A DNA stretch of 64,000 nt from Phoronis australis. Taxonomy: Eukaryota > Phoronida > Phoronidae. The translations under genes and the position numbers were made by a program. The stretch spans positions 62,001 through 126,000 of the forward strand of contig NMRA01000380.1 in the NCBI GenBank assembly GCA_002633005.1. Reading direction: 5' to 3'. This document shows positions 26,501-38,500 of the stretch, in pieces; position 1 is the stretch's first letter; each line of letters starts with the position of its first letter. Under the pieces are notes generated by a model. It was not told the origin of the DNA, searched no databases, and saw nothing but the letters and a program-made list of their open reading frames with translations.

Positions 26501-29500
26501 CGGCGGAAGTTCATGCTCTGATCCTAACCCCGAGTGCGTGGATAAAAAATCCGTTTGCATTGACGATTACATTATGTTCAACGGCTTTTGTGAACATAAG
26601 TGGCTCCAAATTTGATAACTTTGAACAACCTTTCGATTTAAGTCGATTTTCAATATAAATAATGAATCTTGTAGCAATGACTCTCATGACCAATGTTCGT
26701 TGATTGTAGCTGAAGACGAAGTCCCTTGTTCATCAGGCGGAAGTAAATGTGGACCCCATGCCGTGTGTAAGCAAAAGAACTGTGTCTGTATCGACGGCTA
26801 CATCTTGGTGGGCGGCGTTTGTAAACGTAAGTGTGTCCCAATTAACAAATTCCAGCAGTTCTATGATGAGAATGACATTGGTAAGTAGCATATCCTGAAC
26901 AAGAATAAATCAGTACAGTTCACGTGATCTTGTTTCAAACATATCAGAGTGTGCAAGAAATTAAAGCTCATAAAATCTGCATTGCGCCGTAAGGTAAAAA
27001 CATGCCTGGGAGTCGAGAGAACACCGAGAAAAAATGACAATGCCTTGCAAAGTTATTGTTGATGAGAATTAGACAACGCAAGTAAAGGTATGCATGGGGT
27101 ATCATTTATCTTGTATTCATTGGTAGAACAATTAAAAATCAAATCAAGAAATCCCTAATTTCTTTGGACACAAATTTACTGTTTGGATAGATTAACGTTC
27201 GAAACTTTGCCAGTTTTGTAGTAGTGTTGGTCATACACGAAGAGTAGGCGTGTACGATACATTACACCATGAACCTTTGCAGAAATGTCCACTGTATATG
27301 AACGTTACATAGGACTGCAGAAAAATGTCCGCGTTTAGCTAGCTTCGGTTATATCTCGGAAATGAATGATCGGATCAGTATGAAATATTGAGTTACGTGT
27401 AAGCTGTTCTTCGAATCGCTGTTGGGATTTGTTTATATAAGTTTTCACTTTTGTACAAAAGACTATAAAGTTTACCGGTTTTATAAAAAATCAAAACAAA
27501 TGTTCATGCATATTTACGAAAATGAAACGATTCAGGCAATAGTAACAGCATGTGACTATTTTATCTAGAACGTTCGTGAACCAAGTTGGTTATGCTCTGT
27601 TGTTCTGTTTTTTGTTAAATTTACTAAAAAGATGGGAACGTGACTCCATTAACATCGCATTGGTTGAAATCAAAAATCGTATTCTGCAAATTTTTATTTT
27701 CAGAAAATATGCACTTTTACTGGTTTAAATTATATAGTTTTGTGGTCATTGGACTATTTGTTCAAAAGTGGACCCTACATCATCTTTTCATCGTCTCTTA
27801 GGTTAGGGTAGGTTATACATGTATAATAACCCCATGAATGCCGGCTGAACCGACTTTTTAATGTTCAGCAACACTCCCAATGCACCGAACTGTCCACTGT
27901 GTCGTGTGTTCCAAGACTGACGTTGTATTCACGCAGAACAATCAGCCGTTTATTGTTTGACGCACACCTCGGCATGTTACAAAACTCCTAGTAGATAACA
28001 AAACCCGTAAATTGATGTTTGATGCCATGTTCGATTTTTGAAAGCTGTCAAACACAACGGATTAAAATTGTAGATTTGTGAACTTTGTTATGTAAATCAT
28101 GTGCGGTTTGCTTTTAAAGTTTTGCGGAATCACTCTCTCCATGTCTCCAAGAGGTTTGACTGAGTAAACCCAGCTTCTCACTTTTGACATCTATGGCTTG
28201 CTGACTGGACACCAGTGGTCAAAAATGCCTTTACTGCGTCTGGTCTACTTAAGATAGCACAAAAAACTTGCAAAGACGGTGGCGGCGACTGTGATCATAC
28301 TGCAAGACCAGTGCCGAGACAAAAAGACCATCTTAGCTTCCAGCATGGTTGACCGTTAAACTAAATGTACACAGTACATGAAGACTTTTGGATTGGCGGG
28401 TAGCGTCTAAACTGTGCACACAGAAAGAAAGCTTTTAAGAACGACGAGATAGAGATACATGTATAATCGGAACAATTACTGAACTTCCTTTAAGCTTCGA
28501 ACCTCAAACCAAATCTTCTCTCCCACTGAATTGAGCTGCTTGCTTATAGAGTACTCCACATTTGTTTTTGATTAATGGCATAATGGTCAAGCATATATAA
28601 CATACCATGAATTGCATGCCGTACTAGATATAAATACCGAGCTCTCCTCACGGTGCTCAAAACTTTCCACAAGGCCGTATCTGCCAGGATTTCCATCAAT
28701 AGACGAAGTTCCGTGTGCTCAAGGCGGGAGAAAGTGAGGCGAACACGCCACATGCGACCAGACCAGCTCAAAATGTTAATGAGATGCTGTAGTTAACTTG
28801 CAAAGTTTTCTTCAAACATGTTCCTATCCACAATTTCGTGCGTAAGAAACCAGTCAGAACATTGTGCCGTCTTCACAAACTAAAGCAATGTCATTGCACT
28901 AATTTGATTGCTTTTTACTTTCAGCAAAGGAAACAATTCCTTGCAGCGAAGGTGGGACAAAGTGCGGGTCAAACGCCGAATGTAAAGACGGGACATGTGT
29001 GTGTATTTCTGATGACTTCATTATGATCGACGGCGAATGCAAAAGTAAGTTATCTACGTGTAGATTACTTTTTTACGTTTCGTCAAAAACACGCAAGGGC
29101 GCGGGTCTCTGTCTGCAGACGCGAACAAAAATATCGCAAACATGCCGTTTTAAGGGTATACGGTATCTTAAACACATACTTGTATAAAAAGTTGCACGCT
29201 CATTCTGGATCCGCCTGTGATGTGTAACAGTTAGAGCATTCAGAGTCATTATTACTGGAGTAAATTTATCTTATATATACCAGGTGGTGAAAAACAAAAT
29301 GGCCGCCTCAGTTTAATACAGGTTGCTTACTGGATTTGATGGTAGTTTTCGATTGATGAAACGCAGTCTGTGAGTTAACTCGTTGCAGAATGTGCTACCT
29401 GCTTATTTGATCGATTCGTTTTCCATTATCACGTAATTAACAACTATTCCTCTATTTTCCAATGAGACAAAGGTACACGTACCTTGTGCTGACTCTAAGT

Positions 29501-32500
29501 CAATGTGCACAATTGCGAATTGTGTCTGCGTTGACGGTTACATCGTGGTTGACGGCGTTTGCAAAAATACGTAACTTAAATTATTCAGCACAACTGATTA
29601 TAGATGATGCTATAAGTCTGTCTACTCAGAGTACTCATGCAAGTCATTTTTACGATTCCAGAAAAAACCGACGTGCCTTGTGAAGAAGGTGGGACCTTTT
29701 GTTCAGGCCCCAACACCAAGTGTAAAAATAAAAAGTGCGTGTGCATTCAAGGTCACGTCTTGTTCAACGGCGTCTGCGAACGTGAGTAACTGACGGCCAT
29801 TTTCATTTTTCTGTAAACGTGATGTCTTTCGACGTACAAGACATCATTTTTACACACCGCCCTATCAAAAAACTTTTGGAGGATACGCACAACTTATGTA
29901 CGAAAAATTTTCATCAAATAATTTCAAGAGTATCAAAAGCTAACACTTGAGAGCAAGTACTAAATTAAGTTGTGAATACGCCATATTTCAAAATTTGAAA
30001 CATCCATACATGCATACAACTAGAACCACTTTGTGCACGGATGTTGCTCTTGATCTATGTTTTGATAAATCAGGAATTCCTTGCATCTTTTGATGATAAG
30101 TGATTGCATGTTTGTGGTTTCAGCGAAAGATGAAGTTCCCTGTAGTCAAGGGGGCACCAAATGCGGTGCATACGCAAAATGTCGAAATGGGCGCTGTGTT
30201 TGCATTTCTAAAGACTACGTTATGGTTAATGGAGACTGCAAGCGTATGTATAACACACTAAAGTAAAGTTTACACTATACTGTAAACGCGCGCAATTTCT
30301 TGAACTGTGATTAGATTTTCCAAATTTGGAACAGCATATTGCCAATTACGTAAACCTCTAGAACAAAATATTACATGTGTTTAGTTTTTCGTGTTGTCAA
30401 AAAAAAATTTCCTTACTTTTGTTTCCAGCCAAGGACGAAGTTCCATGCAGCCAAGGCGGTACAAAATGCGGACCAAATGCCGTATGCAAAAATGGGGCGT
30501 GTGTCTGTGTTTCTGACTATATTTTGGTCGACGGAAAGTGTGAACGTAAGTACAATGGTTGGATTTTCAATGGTAAATGTGCAACAGGCTTGCTATAGTG
30601 ATTGGTCGAGGCCTTGAACGACACAGCAGCCGATCTCGAATGAGTGTGTTCCCTACACACTCCAGGTAATACATACACATGTACGTCACTACGTAGGTGG
30701 ATCGGACGGTGGCCACATTCAAACTCGGCAAACAGTTCTTCGTGTGTTTAACTAACATGATGTGTTCGGAAAGTACCAACTAGTGAACGTGTGTGTGTGT
30801 GTGACCTTTTTGGTGCATGAATATATTCTTATGGATGCAAAATTTAAATCTGAGCCTTTAGAAGACGTACTGCATGTGCAGGCTGTGTCAAATATGTGAC
30901 GGAGTTAAATTTTAGACAACTTAACCGAGCTTCCGCGTGAATTCTAGTGAAGCGGAGGAAAGTGACGTTTTAAATGTTGGCTAACATACACTGTAGCATC
31001 AACTTTCGTTTATTTTATGTAGTATATTATCCTAAACAGATCAGCTATAGTGGTTGCTGTTGACATTCAAATAATGACACACTGTAGACCTATCGTATGT
31101 GTTCTCTCAGAATCATTTTGCGTACCTGCCACTGGAACTGTGGAAAAGTTGTCATTGACTTCTCAAGTTTTGATCATGAAAACTAATGCTTGTTCCAAGT
31201 AGATCACTGGATAACAAAGGCTTCCACGACTTCTCTTTTACTCTTTTTGGAGTTAAAATGTCGACTAAACTAATTTTATTTGATTCTTAAGTCCGTGAAC
31301 GATAAGGAAAATTTCATCATCTAATTCTAGATGCCAAAAACGCCACGCTATTTTTTTCAAATGAGTCCTATTTAATCACTTCTGGGAAATTGATATTTCC
31401 GAAAGAGCTTCCATGGTCTCTTTAGAAAATCTCCTGCACCTTCGCGTTTAAGTCAATGTAAAGTACGTAATGTAATAGTAAGCAATTTATGATTATTATA
31501 TCTGTTTTCTACACGCTGCAATTGCTAATGAATATTTTATTTTCAAAGATGAAACGGATGTTCCTTGCGCGGACGGCGGAAAATCATGTTCTGATCCTAA
31601 CTCTGACTGTGTGGATAAAAAATGCGTTTGCATTGACGATTACATTGTGTTCAACGGCGTTTGTGAACGTAAGTGGTTCCAAATTTGACATAATATTTAA
31701 ACAACCTTTCGATTTAAATTGATTTTCACTATAAATAATGATACTTGTAGTAATGACGCTCATGACCAATGTTCGTTGATTGCAGCTGAAGACGAAGTCC
31801 CTTGTGCGTCAGGCGGAAGTAAATGTGGACCCCATGCCGTGTGCAAGCATAAACAATGCGTCTGCATCAACGGTTACGTCATGGTTGGCGGAGTTTGTAA
31901 ACGTAAGTGTGTCCGAAATAACAAAGTTCCGCATTTCGGTTTTGAGACTGGCGGTGGTGATTGAAATATCTTGACCAAGAGTTAATCAGCAGAGATCACG
32001 TGCTCTTGTTTCAAACACTTCAGAATGTGTATGAAACTAAAGCGCAAGAAATCTGTAGTTCACCCTAATGAGAAAAAGACATGCCTGGGAGTCGAAAGAA
32101 TACTGGCGTTTTTTGACGTAAGAGGGCACTGTTGCTGAAATTTTGACGTATCCTCGCGATGACTCGGGCTGACTTCACTAGCAAAGCGTTGGCTGCTGGA
32201 GATGCGATGTACTTCACAAACTCATGGTCATGCAATAAATACCTTTCGTCATATGCAAAGAACAGATAAAATTTGGAAAATGAATAATGAAGTTTGTATG
32301 AAAAGAACCAAAGTGAGAATCAAAAACAACCAAATAAAGTAACAATGCATTTTACGCTCACGGTGATGTCAATACGATTTCAAGGATAACATGAGTGGCA
32401 TTCAGGAATCGTTCCACACAGAAACTCAGGTTAAGAAAATAGACGAGAATAGTCGATGATTTTCCAATGTCGACCGAGGTATAAGACTGTGCTCAAAAAG

Positions 32501-35500
32501 GCTTTTAGTTTGATACCAGAAAGCATGTGAACATTATGCCATGTTAGACATTACTTAATTTGGTTATATTTTTAAGTTTTGGAACTTGATTGCACTTTGT
32601 GATAATGACTTTAACAAATTTCCGCATTTCAATGTTGAGACTGGCATTGGTGACTAAAATATTTTGAAGAAATACCTTACAATGTGTATGAAACTGCACG
32701 AAATCTGTATTTCACCCTAACGTGAAAATATTTGCCTCGGAGCCGAAAGAACATCGTTTTACAATAGCGCTCATCCACATTCATCGTTGATTACAGCTGA
32801 AGGCGAAGTCCCTTGTGCATCCGGCGGAAGTAAATGTGGCCCCCATTCTGTGTGTAAGCATAAAAAGTGCGTCTGCGTCAACGGTTACATCATGGTTGGC
32901 GGCGTTTGTAAACGTAAGTGTACTCGAATGAACATATTTCCGCATCTGAATGTTGAGAGTGTTATTGGTGACTGAAATATCTTGAACAACACTTATTCAC
33001 TACAGATCACGTGCTCTTGTTTCAAGCGCATCAGAGCATGTACAAAGCTAAAGCGCATAAATTCTGTATTTCACCCTAAGGTGAGAAAACACCGAGAAAA
33101 AAAATGACAACGCCTTGAAAAGTTATAGTTGACGAGAATTAAACAAGGCAAGTGAATATATGCCTTCTGTGTAAGTTATTTTTATTTCCTGTACGTTTCA
33201 TGAACCAAAGCAAACAATTAAAAATAAATAATTAAGCAAGACGTATGCGTGTACCATACGTTACACCATGACCACTTATAGAAATGTATATGACGGTTAC
33301 GTAGGATTGCAGTTGAGCTAGGTTTGGAGTATTATGTCTCAGAAATGAGTGATCGTATTAATATGAATCATTAAGTTGCAGTGTTCTCCAAACCGCTGTT
33401 GGATTTTTTTAATTGTTCACTTTTTTACAATAAAATAGAAAAGTTGGACATGTATATTTATGAAAATGAAACGATTTATAAAAGTGTAACAGCATGTTTA
33501 CTACTTTGTTTTGAACATTTATAAACCAAATTAGCTATGTTGTTCACTTTTGACATCAACATGTATGGTTTGCCGACTGGACACCAGTAGCCAGAAATGC
33601 CTGCGCTTGGTCTACTTGCCATTCTTTGCAGCGATAGACGAAGTTCCGTGTGCTGAAGGCGGAAGGAAGTGTGGCGAACACGCCACATGCGACCAGACAA
33701 GCTCAAAGTGTAAATGTGACGCGGGCTATGTGTTTGATGGGTTCGATTGCGTCAGAAAGTTTAACCCTATCGGTGAGTGTAACACAATCACGTGAAAAAA
33801 ATGACTACTTATTACTTTTATTGAATACTTTAGAACAACGTCGTGACGCCCTCAATGAAGTCAAATACGACCTCCACGACCTTTTTGCCGACAGATCATT
33901 TGCCTTACTACCTTTCCATTTAACAAATTGAGTCTTTGCGAATCTCATTATTTCTTTCGATTACTCCTTCGGCAGTTGTGTTCATCTTTTATTCATTGGT
34001 GTTGTGGATAGAGCTATAGTACACGAAGGGTCTGTCCAGTCACTCATGTGACTTGGATATTGCGAACTGGTGTGCCTGTGGTTATTTTGTTCAGTGTACG
34101 TACATGTTACGACTGTCCAATCATTTCCGGCATTAGCCATTTTATTTTGGCTTGGGCCCGCTATAAATTCTCAAACCAACTGCTTCATACGTTTTAAAAT
34201 AACATTGCAGAAATCTGCGTAATCCCTCCTAGCTGGTAAGACATTCACGTTCTTCATATTTGTTTTCAGAATACTGCACGAAGTGCATCAACATTCGCAA
34301 CGGCCCAAATCACTACGCGGACCCGTTGGACTGCTCCAGCTACTACCAATGTAGTGGTAGCACCGGCAATGTGACAGCGTACCACCGACATTGCCCTGAC
34401 TGCACCTATTGGAACCAGGCTCTTTTGGCCTGTGTACACCTTCAGAGCGCCCAGTGTCCCGAAGATGCGCCACCGAGTACGTCTAGATGGCTACTTTTTT
34501 CTGTTTACACTAATCACCACAGCTTTGGTGTCCATGTTTCATTCTCTCTTTTGTTCATTTAAAATCAAAGTCCTCTTGATCACACTAATTAGCTTATGAC
34601 AAGGTGTTATCGACAAGTCATATGCAGAAAAAATCCTCCACGGAACAACTGTCATGTGCCTTTGAAGTGTTGAGAATCATTCGGTTGCTTTAACGATTGA
34701 TTTAGTTAGACATAGTGTAGCTAGACTTTGTTGCGACTACACATGTAGGATTGACGATGAACTAAGTTGCCCTAAGGAAGCGTTAGCTGCTTCAAAAAAG
34801 TGCATATATGGCAGACTAACAGAAGTGTACACACAGTAGTCATGGAAATGGATTTGGTCTGGTGAAAACCAATTTGAAACATTTTATTATACTCATTTTG
34901 TTTCTTCAATATCTAGACGGCTTTTGAATCTTTGAAACAAAGCAAACGCGATATAGAATAACTGTCAATAATTTTTACTGTAAAGTTGTACACTGAAGTT
35001 CCGAATTTGATGTTTTCTACGCATTCTGCTTCGTGAAAGAGGTTGTACCTCAACTGACTTGGTTAACTGCTCTTAAGAGATTAGTGGCCGAATCGTAATT
35101 TGTCATGCATGGAGGCACATCACCAGTATTTGAGAGAATGTTATACTTTACAGAAACAAAGTTCCCAGTCGACTACAGTTGTTGCTGTTACAAGCAATGT
35201 AAAGCTTTTTCGTCCGAAGACATGTGCTGTGCTGGGAACGGTCTGGGATTCAGTTTCAGTGACCAAGCTTGTGTAAGCAACGGCTGTAATGACGTGTGTA
35301 AGCCACGTGTTACGCAAAAACCAACGTATAAGCCTGGTCCAACTCCACCAACGATTCCTGAAGGTAAGCCATTTAATTTCAAGTGCTCATTTAAACACAT
35401 ACTCCATTTTCAAGGATATCGGATATCGTTCGGGACAAATAAAACAAGACGAGATTGGTTTCATGAAATTTATGTGAGGTACGTAAGCAACTACTGGGTC

Positions 35501-38500
35501 AGAGCTCTATACGAATGTGTGGTACGTACTAGATCGGTTCAGAGTTCCAAAACACAGCAGTAACAGTTAGGTACCAGATTGTCGGAGATGGAAATAAACA
35601 TTCATTTACAAATTAACGAATTACCCCTAAATGTATTGTGAAGAGTTGCACAGCGGTCGAAACATTCATGATATGATGCTCAAAGGGTCGCAAAACACAT
35701 ACAATGTACATATACATATATCTGCTAGGGTGGCCGGGTCTTGGAAAAGCGAGCGATCAATGCTGGATAAAATTAAATCGTAATAACTTTACCTTTTGGA
35801 GAAGCACCGTAGACTATCTGCTGTGAGCACGAGTACTACGTGCGGAGAACTGTAACTCATGAGTAGTGTAAGACAGTTAAGAAAATACAGAACTGTGATA
35901 ACTGGGAAACATCCGGATGAAAGTGTGATTGACCAGACCAGACGGAAGTGAAAGACTGAGGTAACATCTAGCGTCTCCCGTGAGCTATGGAGATACGGGA
36001 NACAGAGCACTGTGGCACCAAAGAAAATTGGTTACCTTTTCATGCCCAAAAAAGCTCTGGGATCCCGGTCTAGAAGTTTTGACAGGAACGCTGTATCCTC
36101 TTTTTTCTCAGTAATATTGTTTCACACGGGCCTCGAGCGAAATTGTATTAACATCGCCATTTTCTATTAGGTAACGCACTGACTTACCTAAAAATCTGAG
36201 TCAAATGTAAAACTAGATTTTTTGAACCTGAAGGCATGCCTTTCGACCGTTCAGCTTCAATGACACAATTCCAGAGGCGCAAAACCAAGGAATTGTTTCA
36301 CCACGCACATGCAATTGACTCTCATCTATTTATCAAACAATGAATTTTCTTCTCAATCAGCTGATTGAAGAACAGCCAGAAAGGTTTTTATTGTTGTGGG
36401 AGGTATTTTTACTGTTCTGTCGAAGTTGTTGTTGACAGTCCCATCGGAATCTGGAACATGATATCAAAATCCACTGCACGCACACCAAATGCATTTCGTC
36501 ATAACTGATATATGCATTTCGTCATAACTGATATATCTACCGTGTGGATGTACTTGCTGGGGGTTAAATATGCCATACATGTATTATATGGATTACATAT
36601 TGTATGCTGTATTTTTTAATTGCTTCTGACACTTCGATACTACATTCAAATTTTTTATTACTTCGCTAATTTCCGTTCTTTTTCAAATGTTTTAGATTGC
36701 TTAAAACTGTATCTCCCACTCGACACGGATTTTAAAGACGTCAAGCATAACTACGTCGATCACGGTACGGCAATCATCCAAGACAAAGCGGCCTACTTCA
36801 AAGGGTTTTCTACAGTGGAAATACCCGTATTTAACAACTACTACTGGGGAGATCGCGTTACCGTCAGTTTCTGGTACAAGACCGATATGCCTCCCGCAGC
36901 GTACAAAACACGACTCGTCAGTAATGGCGACTGCGATGGTAGGTAATACAGTGTCCTAGTTTCAAAATCAAACATAAAATTTCGTCAAAAAATTCTACTC
37001 CCTGAAAGTTTAGTAAAATCCGTAAAATAAATCGAAAACATTAACTGTACCTAAAAGCGTTTTAATTGCTCGGAATCTTTGTCAGCAGGAAATTTCCCAA
37101 TACTCTAGTTTCTTATATATAATTCATTTAAAATTAAGAATTTTAAGTCATTTTGTTGCCACAAGGACGCTGGTAGCAAGAGTTTTGACAGAGGGAAAAA
37201 CTAGAGAGATTATTGGGTGCATTCACATTCAACCAACCTGGAAAATTTACTGGAAAGTCTACCATGTCCTTGTTTCCCGGTGTAACTCGGAAATGGACAT
37301 TCGTTCTCACAATAACTACCGGGGACCCATGATAATAATTGAAAAACCCTCATGCAGTTAAATGAACATCGTAGTCTTCGAGATCACCAGTTCATGTCAG
37401 TTTTTAAACTTGTTACGTTTACATTTCTATGAGCAATGAATCCTGTTCCTCAACCACGAAACTGATTATTGTCCATTGTTCTTAGATTTCAAGTTAGGGT
37501 AGTTAACGCCTTTTGTTGCCTGGTAACTGATTTTGCAGACATTAGGTAAAAATGAAGGAGGTCAAGAGAAACAACAGGATTTGTGTTGCCCCAAGTTCAT
37601 TAAATTTTCAATAAGCATGCATCTCCTGTTTATACCTATAGGCTTTGGAACGCTAGACATTTTCATTGAGAACGATGAACTAACTGGGTCAATAACAACA
37701 AGCAGCGAAATTTCCGTGACCACAACAGGGGTAAGTAAGAATCGTAGTGGTGAACAGCAACTTTAGTAATGTCTCTCCAAACTGTAAATGTGGTGACCAT
37801 CAATCTTATCCTCATATTTTCTTCAAATGTCCCCTCATCGAATCCCTGAGAGACTCACTTTTTCGTGCACTCAATGATAACCAATCAATTGTTAACGCTC
37901 TCAATTCTTGTAATAACATCCCTACTAGAGTTACATTATTACTGAATGGTAGTCCTAACCTTGACTTTGTTCTCAACGAATTCCTCCTAAGCAACGTTAG
38001 CAAATTTTTATGTACCGTTTATCAATATTGTTGCATCTGATTTCCTTACATGAATCTGTAAATATTTTTGTTTTTATATATCTGTAATAGCATGTCTAAG
38101 TATTGGAATACTTATTTTAGATACTACTTAATTGTATATACCTCTATGTATATAAGTTTCATTTATGAATTGTTTACAACCCAGATATAATGCTTCGCGG
38201 TTTCTGGGTTTGTTATTATTTCTTTGTATGTTCTGTGTATCCTTCAATAAATATATATCACAGTGAAAAAACAGCATGTCTATGCGTGCGACTACGTTGT
38301 GTTCTGGTGCTGTCGTCAATCTGCTGAAGCTCATGTCATGGGTGGCGCACCATAGGGGTCTGGGGGGCTTTAGCCCCCCACTTTTTACAGTGCTGCGCCG
38401 CCCATGCTTTTGCATACCGAAATTGTGAAAGTAGCCGATCGAAACAGGCCGTTGCTTCGTAACGTCTTTTCTGTCTCGTTAACAGTACGTGCAGGCGGGA

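Larger units (their letters stand above)
26827..28924. other. Longest intron in the EGF array
   Basis: Contains psi-5a and psi-5b. The stretches 26900-27310 and 28180-28255 match the intron before exon 31 (32980-33625). The rest (about 27310-28180 and 28330-28690) looks inserted and has no recognised content. Confidence 0.5.
24030..33775. repeat. Block duplication of about 4.8 kb (24.03-28.80 kb and 28.85-33.78 kb)
   Basis: Exon order is the same in both halves: exons 18/24, 19/psi-6, 20/25, 21/26, 22/27, psi-4/28, 23/29 and psi-5b/31. Offsets are 4821 bp for the first pair and 4770-4782 bp for the next live pairs, rising to about 5075 bp after an insertion. Intron text also matches, for example CAAAATGGCCGCCTCAGTT at 24480 and 29296. 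Confidence 0.85.

Noticed and set aside
13765-33772. Mutually exclusive splicing of the Dscam type
   Set aside because: Considered, but exon lengths of multiples of 3 make multi-exon inclusion harmless, and no docking/selector sequence pairs were found. Not supported over plain tandem inclusion or skipping.
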